A stretch of DNA of 41,218 nt from an uncultured Pseudomonadota bacterium (lineage in GTDB: Bacteria; Pseudomonadota; Gammaproteobacteria; Burkholderiales; CAIKXV01). The stretch spans positions 1 to 41,218 of the forward strand of contig CAIKXV010000152.1 in the NCBI GenBank assembly GCA_903831455.1, given 5' to 3'. Under the pieces are notes generated by a model, which saw only the letters and a list, made by a program, of their open reading frames with translations, made no database searches and was not told the DNA's origin. A program made the position numbers and the translations under genes. How positions within the stretch are numbered: the first letter of the stretch is position 1; every line of letters begins with the position of its first letter. Shown in pieces: positions 1 through 9,910 of the stretch.

Positions 1-1547
<1,547 letters not shown>

Positions 1548-1550
1548 TTC

Positions 1551-2711
1551 TTACGAGGTCGGGCGGGCGACCGCTGGTCCTCGCAGCGGAACCGCCTCGG
1601 CCATGAGCAGGCCTGTCTGCAGCGGGCTGGGCGAGCGCAGCACGCGGAACCGACCGAACCCGGAGCGCGAGAGCAGGGACTCGAAATCACGCGGAGTCCT
1701 CGACCGGCCACGACCCATGGCCATCAGGTAGAAGCCGAAGTAGGCGGCGCCAATCGGCTCGGCGCCCTCGGTTCCGCTCATCGGCTCGGCGACCAGGAGG
1801 GATCCGCCCACCGGCAGCGCGCGCCGTACGGCGGCGAGCAGTTCCAGCACGGTCGTATCCGGGTGATCGAACAGCACCCGCACCAGGGTGACGATGTCCG
1901 CGCCCCTCGGCAGTTCGTCACGCCGGAAGTCGCCGCCGTGCACGCCCACCCGGGCGCCGAGTCCCGCACCGGCAAAACGCTCGCGGGCACGCTCGGCGAC
2001 CGCGGGCAGGTCGAACAGGGCGAGGTCCAGGCTCGGACACTGCCGGGCAACGGCGCACAGGAAACTGCCATCCCCACCGCCCACGTCGAGCAGGCTGCGA
2101 TGGCGATGAAGCGGAACCGCCGCGAGGATCTCGCGCGTGACCAGCGGTTGGGACGCCGCCATCAGCTCGGAATACTCCGCCACCTGCGCAGGCTGTAGCG
2201 AGGCGGCCTCCGGATTGCCCGCGTAGGCCCAGTAGCGGCCCAGGGCCGTGCCCTCGCGCTCGCCCCTGAGCAGCGCAACCGGATCGTGCAGGTCGGCGTA
2301 GAGCAGCGCGTGATGCTCGACCATGGCCGCCACGCCGGGATTGCCGGCGAGCGCTGCACCCAGCATCCCCAGCCCGTACCGCCCGTCGCTGCGCGCCTCG
2401 ACGAGGCGCAGCGACGTGGCGGCGGCGAGAAGCCGCTCGACCGCCTCCCGCGGCAATCGGCAGTGGTGCACCACCGCCGACAGCTCGCGCGGCGAGTCCT
2501 GGAGGTAGTCGAACAGCCGCAGCCGCACGCACGCGAGCAGCACCTGCGAGTAGACGAAACCCGCGCACAGGTCGAACAGCTCCCGCGCCCGACGACGCGC
2601 GATCGGCCGGGTCAGCGGGAACGCGGTCGCCCAGCGCTGGAAGCGCGGACTCGCGACCAGCCGGTCGCGCACGGCCAGCCAGCGGTCGGTCCAGCTCAGC
2701 GTCGCGTCCAC
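1551..2711 (-). CDS. crtF: Hydroxyneurosporene / demethylspheroidene O-methyltransferase (CrtF)
   Basis: CrtF transfers a methyl group from S-adenosylmethionine to the tertiary hydroxyl of acyclic carotenoids on the route to spheroidene or spirilloxanthin. The 386-residue protein has an N-terminal winged-helix dimerisation region (about residues 45-115) and a class I methyltransferase domain with the SAM glycine-rich loop LLDVGGGDGSF (about 207-217), then DIVTLVRVLFDH and a motif near LVAEP. Length fits the family. The start is GTG at 2711, the first possible start in frame, 16 bp after the crtE stop, so the two genes are probably co-transcribed. No strong Shine-Dalgarno sequence is visible. 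Its end lies directly beside the bchC promoter, the same order as crtEF-bchCX in other purple bacteria. Confidence 0.92.
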   Translation of the reverse strand: MDATLSWTDRWLAVRDRLVASPRFQRWATAFPLTRPIARRRARELFDLCAGFVYSQVLLACVRLRLFDYLQDSPRELSAVVHHCRLPREAVERLLAAATSLRLVEARSDGRYGLGMLGAALAGNPGVAAMVEHHALLYADLHDPVALLRGEREGTALGRYWAYAGNPEAASLQPAQVAEYSELMAASQPLVTREILAAVPLHRHRSLLDVGGGDGSFLCAVARQCPSLDLALFDLPAVAERARERFAGAGLGARVGVHGGDFRRDELPRGADIVTLVRVLFDHPDTTVLELLAAVRRALPVGGSLLVAEPMSGTEGAEPIGAAYFGFYLMAMGRGRSRTPRDFESLLSRSGFGRFRVLRSPSPLQTGLLMAEAVPLRGPAVARPTS

Positions 2712-2727
2712 GGACGAAGCGGCCGCG

Positions 2728-3621
2728 TCAGGCCGCGCGCTCTGCCAGCCGGGGCGGCAGGAAGCGCTGCGCCTCGAGCTGGATCAGGGTCTTCAGCCCC
2801 GCCGCACCCGAGCACTGCGGGATCGAGTCCACGGCCTCGGTGATCAGCCGCTTGAGGTGCGTGGTCGCGCCCTCCACGCCCATCTGGCTGACCGCGCTGG
2901 GGCGGCCGAGGCGCTTGTCCTGGCCGATCGGCTTGCCCAGTTCGTCTTCCGTCGCGAGGACATCCCGCAGATCGTCGGCCACCTGGAACGCCTCGCCGAG
3001 CCGCTCGCCGAGCAGCCGCCACGGCGCCGATTCCGCCCCGGCCGACTCCGCCCCCGCCATCGTGGCCGCGCCGAACAGCACGCCCGTCTTCGCGCGCTGG
3101 TACTCGGCGAGCCCGACATGGGACTCGCTCTCCCACGCCTGTCCCGCGACGATGCCCCCGGGCATACCGACCGCCCGCGCGACGATGTTCACCAGCGCGG
3201 CCAGGCGGCGCGGCGAGGCGGCCGCACCCCGAGCGAGCGTCTGGAACGCGAGCACGATGAGCGCGTCGCCGGCCAGCACGGCGATGCGCTCGCCGAAGGC
3301 GCGATGCACCGATGGCTTGCCGCGGCGGATCGGTGCGTCGTCGAAGCACGGCAGGTCGTCGTGGACCAGGGACGCGCAGTGCAGCAGTTCGATCGACGCG
3401 GCGGCCGCGTCGGCGATTTCCGGGTTGTCCTCGCCGCAGGCACAGGCCACGGCCAGCGCGAGCCGCGGGCGGATGCGGGCCCCGCCGGGGAATACCGAGT
3501 AGCGGAGCGCCGCGGCCAGCCGCGGCGGGCAGCCCGGCTCCTGGGTATGGGCCACCGCGACCGCCAGCGACTGTTCGACCGCGCAGGCCAGCGCCTGCTC
3601 CACCCGACTCAATGCGTCCAT
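2728..3621 (-). CDS. crtE: Geranylgeranyl diphosphate synthase (CrtE)
   Basis: CrtE condenses IPP units to make C20 GGPP, the precursor of carotenoids and of the bacteriochlorophyll tail. The 297-residue protein has both aspartate-rich motifs of short-chain trans-prenyltransferases: DDLPCFDD (residues 88-95) and DDLRD (216-220). It also has the family segments PGGARIRPRL, ELLHCASLVHDD and GKPSVHRAFGE. The ATG at 3621 is chosen because GGGGAGA stands about 7 nt upstream and the protein begins where the family does; the frame is open further upstream to 3744. It is followed 16 bp later by crtF. Two PpsR-like palindromes lie 105-148 bp upstream of the start. Confidence 0.93.
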   Translation of the reverse strand: MDALSRVEQALACAVEQSLAVAVAHTQEPGCPPRLAAALRYSVFPGGARIRPRLALAVACACGEDNPEIADAAAASIELLHCASLVHDDLPCFDDAPIRRGKPSVHRAFGERIAVLAGDALIVLAFQTLARGAAASPRRLAALVNIVARAVGMPGGIVAGQAWESESHVGLAEYQRAKTGVLFGAATMAGAESAGAESAPWRLLGERLGEAFQVADDLRDVLATEDELGKPIGQDKRLGRPSAVSQMGVEGATTHLKRLITEAVDSIPQCSGAAGLKTLIQLEAQRFLPPRLAERAA

Positions 3622-3725
3622 CTTCGTCTCCCCGGCACGATCCCGTGCCCTGCACCTGCGCGACCGTCGCGACACTCGGCTTTCGCGACAGCCGGGATGG
3701 CTGTCCCCGCGCTCGAGGGTCGCGG

Positions 3726-3768
3726 TGTCAGCCTTCTTGATCACTCAATGCGTCAAGCAAACTGGACA
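3726..3768 (-). promoter_or_regulatory. crtE promoter with two imperfect PpsR/CrtJ-type palindromes
   Basis: On the minus strand TGTCCAGTTTGCTTGACG (3768-3751) and TGATCAAGAAGGCTGACA (3743-3726) each match TGT-N12-ACA with one mismatch, and are 7 bp apart. TTGACG (3756-3751) is a good -35. AAGGCT (3735-3730), 15 bp further on, occupies the position taken by TAGGCT in the bchC promoter. The geometry matches the bchC site nearly base for base, which makes chance unlikely. Repressor identity is inferred. Confidence 0.6.
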
Positions 3769-3830
3769 GTAGACACGTCTTCGCGCGGCGTCAACCGCCG
3801 ACCGCCGCCGCTCCCGCGTCCGGCATCGCG

Positions 3831-3888
3831 CCGCGACCGGATGGGTTGCGAGCGGGTGGGCCGCGACCGGATGGGTTGCGACCGGATG
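3831..3888. repeat. 30-bp-period direct repeat upstream of crtE
   Basis: Two 21-base copies, each CCGCGACCGGATGGGTTGCG followed by A, lie at 3831-3851 and 3861-3881, with a third partial copy (TGCGACCGGATG) at 3877-3888. The period is 30 bp. The stretch is outside recognisable genes. No transposase or terminal repeats accompany it. Confidence 0.6.
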
Positions 3889-4106
3889 AGCCTCGGCCGG
3901 ACCGGCATGCCGCAGGCCGGCCATCGCCCTCCCGATCCGCCGGCAGGGACACTCGACAGGCACCGGCGGAGGCATCCGGTCCCCGGGACCCGGCGAGCGG
4001 CCGGGCCATGCCGGCCAGGGTCACGCACCGGCGTGCCCCGCGTGCCGGATTCCGGCGGCGCGCCTTCGCATGCCCGGCGCGCCGTCCTCCGCACCCCGCG
4101 TCGCGT

Positions 4107-4197
4107 CCTTGCTGCGCCCTTGCGCGCCCTGGGCGCCTTCGCCTTGCTGCGTCCTTGCTGCGTCCTTGCTGCGCCTTCGCGCGCCCTGGGCGCCTTC
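4107..4197. repeat. Tandem 11-bp and direct 19-bp repeats downstream of bchO
   Basis: CCTTGCTGCG occurs at 4107-4116, 4142-4151, 4153-4162 and 4164-4173; the last three are in an 11-bp tandem array. A 19-base block, GCGCGCCCTGGGCGCCTTC, is repeated exactly at 4122-4140 and 4179-4197. The 11-bp period shifts the reading frame, which argues against coding. Slippage-type duplication is the simplest origin. Confidence 0.65.
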
Positions 4198-4231
4198 CCC
4201 TTGCGCGCCTTCCCGATCGCGCGAGGCGAAC

Positions 4232-4246
4232 CCGGGGCGTCCCCGG
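4232..4246 (-). terminator. Possible hairpin terminator after bchO
   Basis: A perfect 6-bp stem CCGGGG/CCCCGG with a 3-nt loop begins about 20 nt past the bchO stop. No T-tract follows, so it could only act as a weak or Rho-assisted terminator, or it may be chance in GC-rich DNA. Confidence 0.25.
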
Positions 4247-4266
4247 CGCACGGCACCCGCTCCGGG

Positions 4267-5172
4267 TCAGTCCCCGGCGAAAACGCCCGCGGCCGTCGCC
4301 CGCTCGAACAGCCAGTCGGCGACCTGCACCGGACGCTCCTCGTGCGCGAGGTGTCCCAGGTCCTGCAGGCGGCACACGTCGATCCCCGGCATCCGCCGGC
4401 GCAGGTGCTCGGCCTGCTCCGGGTCCACCGTACGGTCGGCGCTGCCGACGAGCAGGGCGACGGGGCATCCGATCTCCGGAAGCCGCGAGGCGACCTCGGC
4501 GACATCCCAGTTCGCCATCATCCGCAGCACGCCCGCCACATGCCGCGGACTGCGCATCAACCGCGCATAGAGGTCGACGCCCCGCCCATCGATGATCGAT
4601 CCCGTGCCCCGCAGCATCGCCGCCGCCAGTGCCTCGCTGGCCGCGTGCCAGGCGAAGAGGCGCGGGACCAGCGGATTGCCGGCCAGCAGCCGTGCGGCGG
4701 GCAGGAACAGCTGACCGGCGAGCCCCTGCAGCGGCAGCAGGGCGGCGTTGAGGCCAACCAGCAGGCGGGGCGTGATGCTGCAGTCCAGCACCATGCGCGC
4801 CAGCACCGCCGCCCCGGCGGAATGGCCGACCACGACGGCCGGACGCAGGTCGAGCACGCGCAGCAGCCGCGCCAGCGCCCGCGCCATCCCCGGAAGCGAC
4901 AGGTCTTCGTCGGTCGCTCCACGAGTGAACGCATGCCCGGGAAGATCCGGTACGACGACCCGGAACCTCGCGGCCAGTCGGGGAGCGAGGTCGCGAAAGG
5001 AATGCGCGGAGGCGCCGGTGCCATGCACCAGGAGGATCGGCGGGCCGTCCCCGCCCATCTGGACATGCCAGCGCAGCGCGCCGCAATCGACCCGCCGGCT
5101 CCATCCGCGGTTGGGCCAGTCGACCGCGTCGATGCCTGAATCCGGGCCTTCCAGAGGAGAGTGGTCGCTCAC
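4267..5172 (-). CDS. bchO: Alpha/beta hydrolase, magnesium chelatase accessory protein (BchO)
   Basis: BchO is an alpha/beta-fold protein that accompanies bchI and bchD in purple bacteria; its biochemical role in Mg-chelation is not settled. The sequence has the oxyanion motif LLVHGTGAS (about 48-55), the nucleophile elbow GHSAG with Ser118, and a late His in DLGHLAHEERP. WPNRGWSRRVDCGALRWHVQ near the N-terminus is typical of BchO. No ATG is available in frame. GTG at 5172 is preferred and TTG at 5187 is the alternative; neither has a strong Shine-Dalgarno sequence. It starts 36 bp after the bchD stop, so bchI-bchD-bchO look like one operon. Confidence 0.88.
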   Translation of the reverse strand: MSDHSPLEGPDSGIDAVDWPNRGWSRRVDCGALRWHVQMGGDGPPILLVHGTGASAHSFRDLAPRLAARFRVVVPDLPGHAFTRGATDEDLSLPGMARALARLLRVLDLRPAVVVGHSAGAAVLARMVLDCSITPRLLVGLNAALLPLQGLAGQLFLPAARLLAGNPLVPRLFAWHAASEALAAAMLRGTGSIIDGRGVDLYARLMRSPRHVAGVLRMMANWDVAEVASRLPEIGCPVALLVGSADRTVDPEQAEHLRRRMPGIDVCRLQDLGHLAHEERPVQVADWLFERATAAGVFAGD

Positions 5173-5208
5173 ATCAGGGGCGGGCAATCCAGTGTCTGCA
5201 TGCGCTGT

Positions 5209-7227
5209 TCACGACGCCGACACCAGCTGGCGCACGGCACCCGACAGATGGCCGGCGTCGGCAAGCGGCAACGGCAGGTACTGCGCACCGATGGCCTGCG
5301 CGAGCGCCTCGGCCGCCGGGGCCGGACGCGGCGAGGTATCGATCAGCAGCGTTCTCACCCCGAGCGCGCGCAACGTCGCCGCGGCCTCCAGGGCTTCGCT
5401 GCGGGCCCGCTCGCGGTCGGCCTGGCCGTCCCGGGCCAGGTTGCCGCGACCGTCCGTGATCAGCACCAGAACCGCGCTGTCACCGCGATGCTGCACGGCA
5501 GCAACCACGTCCGCCGCAGCGTCGAGGCCCGAGGCCAGCGGCGTGCCGCCGCCGCCGGGGAGCCCGGCGAGGCTCCGCCGCGCGCGCGTCAGCGACCGGG
5601 TCGGGGGCAGCGCCAGTTCGGCGCCCGGACCCCGGAAGGTCACCAGCGCCACCTGATCGCGACGCACGTAGCAGTCGGCCAGCAGGCGCTCGACCGCGCC
5701 CTTCGCCTCGCCCAGCCGATGCAGCGCCTGCGAACCGGATGCGTCGACCGCGAAGACCGTGGTGGTGCGCACACGCTCCCGGTAGCGACGGATGCGGAAA
5801 TCCTCGCGGCGGACCTGAAGGCGGCGTCCCCCGCCGTCGATCACGGCGCCCGCCGGCTGCCGCAGGCGTTGCCAGGGCGCGGCCGCGCGCAGGGTGTCGA
5901 TCACCGCGAGCCGCGCGCCCGCGCCCGGAGCGCCCGCCCGGCTGCCCAGGGGGCGACCGCGGAGCTTGCCCCGTCGGGCGGCCTCGGCGCGCCCACCGCC
6001 TCGGCCGGCACGCGGCGCGAGGCCGGCCTGCAGCGCTGCGAGAAGACCCGCCGGCACGGCGGCGGCAACCGCTTCGATCACGCGATCCTCCAGCGGGCGA
6101 TCCTGCTGCGCATCGCCGGACCGGTCCTCGTCGTCCGCGGCAGGCGGATCGGGCGGCGGAGGCGCCGCCTCCGACGGATCTTCCGGCGCAGGCGGCAACC
6201 GAGTCGCTCGAGGACCCAGCACGAGCCGGGCCGCGAGCACGGCATCGGCCTCGTCGACCTGCGTGCGCCCGGCGAGCGCCGCGGCGGCGCGCGCCGCCCG
6301 CAGCGCCTGCAGGCCCGCGCGTGGCGAATCGACGCCCAGCGCGAGCGCGGTTGCGCACATCGCCTGCAGCACCTCGTCGGGGCAGGACACGCGCGGCAGC
6401 ATGGCGCGCGGCGCCGCGAGGTCGGCGGCGTCCGGCGCGGGTTCGATCGCCTGCCCCAGCGCGACCGCCTGCAGGTCGATCCGCAGGGCCAGTCGCTCGG
6501 CCAGCGCGGCCGGTACGCGCTCGTCCTCGTCGCATCCTTCGTCCAGCGCCACCAGGGCCACTCGGGCCGGCAGCGTCTCGCCGAAGCCCTCGCGCTCGAC
6601 CCGCACCTCGCCGCGATCGAGCACGCCCGCCAGGCGCGCGGCCAGCCCCGGCTCGATGCGCTCGGCCATCGGCGCGATCACGACCCCGCCATCGGCCTCT
6701 GCAAGCAGTCCCCGCGCCGCAACCGGTCGACCCGCGGCGAGCGTGGCCGCGAGATCCAGCCCGCCGAGCAGGCGGGTATCGCCAATGCCCGAGGGCAGCC
6801 GCCGCCGGACGGTCGAGGCGGGCAGCGCCTCCGCCAACGCGTCCATCCAGCGATCGCGTACCGGTCCGGCCCGCGCGCGCAGGACCACGCCGCCCAGCCC
6901 GTGAGGATCGATCGCGAACAGCGTCAGCGCGACCATCGCCTCGCGCCACAGATCCGCACCGGGCAGGCTCGCGCCGATCGGGCCGTCCGGTACATTCCGC
7001 GCACGACGGTCGCCCGGCGGCATTGCCGCGCGGGCCTCGGGGACGGATTCACCGCCGCCCGCGATCGCCGATCCGGGGCCGGGGAACGCCGACGAGCCCG
7101 CGGTCCCGCCCGTCGGGCGCAACGCGCCGGGTCCGCCCTGCTGCGGCCCGGGCGACCGCTGCTCCCCCGCCAGGGGCGCGGCCGGGACCACGGCAGCCGA
7201 CGGACGGTCCGCGGGCCGGTCGGACAT
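5209..7227 (-). CDS. bchD: Magnesium chelatase ATPase subunit D (BchD)
   Basis: BchD forms a hexameric AAA+ platform with BchI and hands protoporphyrin IX-bound BchH the energy for Mg2+ insertion. The 672-residue protein has a degenerate AAA+ half without a Walker A motif (about 60-330), a Pro/Asp-rich linker (PPPPDPPAADDEDRSGD), and a C-terminal von Willebrand A/integrin I domain. That domain carries the MIDAS motif DASGS (495-499) and a later Asp in ITDGRGN (near 592). The ATG at 7227 is used because it sits 4 bp after the bchI stop and gives a normal N-terminus; the frame is open to 7386 only inside bchI. Tight spacing suggests coupled translation with bchI. Confidence 0.94.
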   Translation of the reverse strand: MSDRPADRPSAAVVPAAPLAGEQRSPGPQQGGPGALRPTGGTAGSSAFPGPGSAIAGGGESVPEARAAMPPGDRRARNVPDGPIGASLPGADLWREAMVALTLFAIDPHGLGGVVLRARAGPVRDRWMDALAEALPASTVRRRLPSGIGDTRLLGGLDLAATLAAGRPVAARGLLAEADGGVVIAPMAERIEPGLAARLAGVLDRGEVRVEREGFGETLPARVALVALDEGCDEDERVPAALAERLALRIDLQAVALGQAIEPAPDAADLAAPRAMLPRVSCPDEVLQAMCATALALGVDSPRAGLQALRAARAAAALAGRTQVDEADAVLAARLVLGPRATRLPPAPEDPSEAAPPPPDPPAADDEDRSGDAQQDRPLEDRVIEAVAAAVPAGLLAALQAGLAPRAGRGGGRAEAARRGKLRGRPLGSRAGAPGAGARLAVIDTLRAAAPWQRLRQPAGAVIDGGGRRLQVRREDFRIRRYRERVRTTTVFAVDASGSQALHRLGEAKGAVERLLADCYVRRDQVALVTFRGPGAELALPPTRSLTRARRSLAGLPGGGGTPLASGLDAAADVVAAVQHRGDSAVLVLITDGRGNLARDGQADRERARSEALEAAATLRALGVRTLLIDTSPRPAPAAEALAQAIGAQYLPLPLADAGHLSGAVRQLVSAS

Positions 7228-7231
7228 CGAT

Positions 7232-8278
7232 TCAGGCGCCCAACTGCTCGGCGATCGCGCGCTCGATGCGTCCGGCAGAGCCCGCATCCTCGAGCGGGTT
7301 GCGTCGCAGTCGATGCCGGAGTGCCGGCGCCGCGACGCGCCGCAGGTGGGCGACGGTGACCTCGGCGTCGCCGTCGAGACTGGCAAGTGCGCGAGCCGCG
7401 CGCATCAGCGTGAGCTCTCCACGCAGTCCGTCGGTGCCGGCCTTCAGGCACAGCGCGGCCGCCTGCTCGAGGATGCCGTCAGGCACGCTCACCGAAGGCA
7501 GCCTTTCGCGAGCCGCCTCCAGGCGCCGGCGCAGGCGACGCTCCTCGCGGGCCCATGCGGCGAGAAACGCCTCCGGATCGCGCTCGAACGCATCGCGCCG
7601 GCGAATGACCTCGATGCGCGTGGGCAGGTCGGTGGGCGTCTTCACCTCGACCGACAGCCCGAAGCGGTCGAGCAGCTGCGGACGCAGTTCACCCTCCTCC
7701 GGATTGCCGCTGCCCACCAGGACGAAGCGCGCAGGGTGGCGGATCGACAGCCCCTCGCGCTCGACCACGTTCTCGCCCGAGGCCGCGACGTCGAGCAGCA
7801 GGTCGACGAGGTGGTCCTCGAGGAGGTTGGCCTCGTCGATGTAGAGGAACCCGCGGTTGGCGCGCGCGAGCAGCCCGGGCTCGAAGGCCTTGACCCCGTC
7901 GGCGAGCGCGCGCTCGAGGTCGAGCGCACCCACCACGCGGTCCTCGGTCGCGCCCAGCGGAAGATCGACCACCGGCACGGGACGCAGCGCCGAGGGCGGC
8001 TCGCCGGCCGGCCGGCGTCCGCGCGCGGTCTTCCCGGGCGAGCGGCAGGCGGCGCACAGGCCGGCGACACGCGAGGGCTCGCAGCCGTACGGGCAACCGG
8101 TCACCGCCCGCATCGGGGGCAACAGCGCCGCGAGCGCGCGCACCGCGGTCGACTTGCCGGTCCCGCGATCGCCGAACACGAGCACGCCGCCGACCGAGGG
8201 ATCGACCGAGGCGATCAGCAGCGCCAGCTTCATTTCGTCCTGGCCGACGATCGCGGTGAAGGGAAACACCGAAGCCAT
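7232..8278 (-). CDS. bchI: Magnesium chelatase ATPase subunit I (BchI)
   Basis: BchI is the active AAA+ ATPase of magnesium chelatase, the first committed step of bacteriochlorophyll synthesis. The 348-residue protein has Walker A GDRGTGKS (36-43), Walker B in [14 protein letters not shown] (near 145), sensor-type residues in VGSGNPEEG and the arginine-rich C-terminal lid. A CPYGC...CAAC cluster follows the P-loop region, as in many BchI proteins. The ATG at 8278 is preferred over GTG at 8284 because AGGCGG stands 5 nt before it and the protein then starts [16 protein letters not shown], as in the family. A perfect TGT-N12-ACA site lies 35-52 bp upstream. Confidence 0.95.
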   Translation of the reverse strand: MASVFPFTAIVGQDEMKLALLIASVDPSVGGVLVFGDRGTGKSTAVRALAALLPPMRAVTGCPYGCEPSRVAGLCAACRSPGKTARGRRPAGEPPSALRPVPVVDLPLGATEDRVVGALDLERALADGVKAFEPGLLARANRGFLYIDEANLLEDHLVDLLLDVAASGENVVEREGLSIRHPARFVLVGSGNPEEGELRPQLLDRFGLSVEVKTPTDLPTRIEVIRRRDAFERDPEAFLAAWAREERRLRRRLEAARERLPSVSVPDGILEQAAALCLKAGTDGLRGELTLMRAARALASLDGDAEVTVAHLRRVAAPALRHRLRRNPLEDAGSAGRIERAIAEQLGA

Positions 8279-8312
8279 GGGCACCGCCTGTTAGCCGGAA
8301 TGACGGCGCCAT

Positions 8313-8330
8313 TGTAAAGCAGCGTGGACA
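8313..8330 (-). promoter_or_regulatory. PpsR/CrtJ-type operator upstream of bchI
   Basis: TGTCCACGCTGCTTTACA on the minus strand is an exact TGT-N12-ACA match, 35 bp before the bchI start. Its right half TGCTTTACA resembles TGCTTGACA and TGCTTGACG of the bchC and crtE sites. A lone half-site TGT lies at 8289-8291. The site would cover the promoter core or early leader. The downstream gene on the other strand (8506) is not a photosynthesis gene, so bchI is the likely target. Confidence 0.6.
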
Positions 8331-8505
8331 GGGGCGCCGCTCCCTGCGCCGGCTAGAATCGCGCCGGGCGGTTCGGTCAACCCGCCGGACGGTCGCAGCC
8401 CGCGGGCGCGACCGCAACCCGGGCCGGACCGGGCCGCGGCGGTGACGGTCGCCCTGCCGGGCGCTGCCGCGAGGCCGGACCCGGCCACCGAGGAGGAGCT
8501 CGCCG

Positions 8506-9888
8506 ATGGATTCCGCCGTGCCGGACGAAGCCGCACAGAGCATCGCGACGAGCCTGGCGACCTACGCTGCCACGCTCGCGCTCGAACGCATCCCGGCCCC
8601 GATCGCGCAGGCCGCGCGCCTGTTCATGCTCGACACGCTGGCCGTCGCCTGGGCAGGATCCGATGCCCCGGGCTGCCCGGCGCTGCACCGCATGCTCGCG
8701 GCCGACGGCGGCCCCGGCCAGGCCTGCGCATGGGGCCATGCCGACCGGCTGCCGGTCGGCGATGCCGCCTTCCTGAATGCGGCGACCGCCTCGGCGCTCG
8801 ACTACGACAGCCTCGGGCGCGATGCGCCGGTGCACGTGAACGTGGTGGTGCTCCCGGCCGCGCTGGCAGTCGCGCAGTGGCAACGGGCGTCCGGGCGTGA
8901 CTTCCTCGCCGCACTGGTCGCCGGCTGCGACATCACCTGTCGTATCGCCGCGTCGATGACGCCACCGCACCGCGGCTTCGCCTACACCTCGGTGGCCGGC
9001 GTCATCGGGGCCGCGGCGGCCGCCGCCCGGCTCATGCGCCTGGACGGTGCGACCACCCGCCATGCGCTCGGCCTCGCGTTCCTGCAGGCGGGCGGCACCC
9101 AGCAGGCCAACATCGAACCCACGCTCGCCAAGCGCCTGCTCGCGGCGTTCCCGGCGCGCGCGGGCGTGCTCGCCGCGCGCCTGGCGGCGGCGGGATTCAC
9201 CGCGCCGGCGTCCGTGTTCGAAGGCGAGTGCGGGTTGTACGCGCTCTACCAGCCCGGCGACCCCGCACGCCTGACCGAGGCGCTGGGACAGCGCTTCGAC
9301 AGCGATGCGCTGTCGATCAAGGCGTACCCGAGCTGCGGCTGCAATCACACGGCCATCGCCGGCACGCTGGCGCTCGCGCACGCGCACGACCTCGCCCCGG
9401 AGGACGTGGTCGCGGTCGAGGCCACGGTGACCCCCTACATGGCACGTATCGTCGGCAGCGCCTACGACCCCGGCGAGGACCCCCAGGCCGCGGCCCAGTT
9501 CAGCCTGACCTACTCGATCGCCTGCGCACTGGTGCGCCGACGCCTCGGTCTCGCCGAGATCGAGGCCGAGGCCGCGACCGACCCGCGCATCCTCGCGCTC
9601 GTGCCGAGGATCGTCGTGAAGGTGAACGCAGACTGGACCGGCACCCGAGGACCGGTGCTGCTGCGACTGCACAGCCGCCGGCACGGGTGGCTGGAGCGCC
9701 GCGTCGACCACGTGCCCGGCACCGCCGAGTCGCCGCTGGATCCCGCCGCGATCGACGCCAAGATCGCCGAGTGCCTGGGCCGCGGCGCGAGGCCGCTGGA
9801 CACCGTACGCATCGCCCGGCTGCGCGAGCGCGTCGAGTCCCTGCACGAGATCGAGGACATGGATCGCTTCTTCGAGGGCATCGTCTAG
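8506..9888 (+). CDS. MmgE/PrpD family protein (2-methylcitrate dehydratase-like)
   Basis: Members of this family include 2-methylcitrate dehydratase PrpD, cis-aconitate decarboxylase and many proteins of unknown substrate. The 460-residue length fits. Family-like segments include the early helix with LFMLDTLAVAWAG, the NAATASALDYDS segment, GVIGAAAAAARLM, KAYPSCGCNHTAI and the late PMRI-type region replaced by YMARIVGSAYDP. AGGAGGAG stands 7 nt before the ATG. No prpB or prpC is nearby, so a role in propionate breakdown is not supported; association with solute receptors suggests catabolism of an organic acid. It converges on the hydrolase gene ending at 9911. Confidence 0.85.
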   Translation: MDSAVPDEAAQSIATSLATYAATLALERIPAPIAQAARLFMLDTLAVAWAGSDAPGCPALHRMLAADGGPGQACAWGHADRLPVGDAAFLNAATASALDYDSLGRDAPVHVNVVVLPAALAVAQWQRASGRDFLAALVAGCDITCRIAASMTPPHRGFAYTSVAGVIGAAAAAARLMRLDGATTRHALGLAFLQAGGTQQANIEPTLAKRLLAAFPARAGVLAARLAAAGFTAPASVFEGECGLYALYQPGDPARLTEALGQRFDSDALSIKAYPSCGCNHTAIAGTLALAHAHDLAPEDVVAVEATVTPYMARIVGSAYDPGEDPQAAAQFSLTYSIACALVRRRLGLAEIEAEAATDPRILALVPRIVVKVNADWTGTRGPVLLRLHSRRHGWLERRVDHVPGTAESPLDPAAIDAKIAECLGRGARPLDTVRIARLRERVESLHEIEDMDRFFEGIV

Positions 9889-9897
9889 CCGGCGAAG

Positions 9898-9910
9898 CCC
9901 GCCACGCGGG
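9898..9910. terminator. Small hairpin between convergent genes
   Basis: CCCGC-CAC-GCGGG is a perfect 5-bp stem in the 22-bp gap between two convergent stop codons. Its position suits a bidirectional terminator, but there is no T-tract and the stem is short. Confidence 0.25.

Larger units (their letters stand above)
3769..4266. other. Non-coding, repeat-rich spacer between bchO and crtE
   Basis: About 500 bp separate the bchO stop from the crtE control region. The frames that stay open here translate to low-complexity Arg/Pro/Ala/Gly strings and match no family I know, so I see no gene. The stretch holds the 30-bp-period repeats at 3831-3888, the 11-bp tandem and 19-bp direct repeats at 4107-4197, and a small hairpin after bchO. 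Confidence 0.55.

Noticed and set aside
4021-4251. 76-codon minus-strand frame in the repeat region
   Set aside because: It only translates the 11-bp and 19-bp repeats into Gly/Arg/Gln-rich sequence; no start signal or homology.
5161-7359. 732-codon plus-strand open frame opposite bchD
   Set aside because: BchD on the other strand has all expected motifs; this frame is its mirror.
8287-8305. Second PpsR palindrome next to the bchI site
   Set aside because: Only one half (TGT at 8289-8291) matches and the spacing to the first site does not fit; kept as a half-site only.
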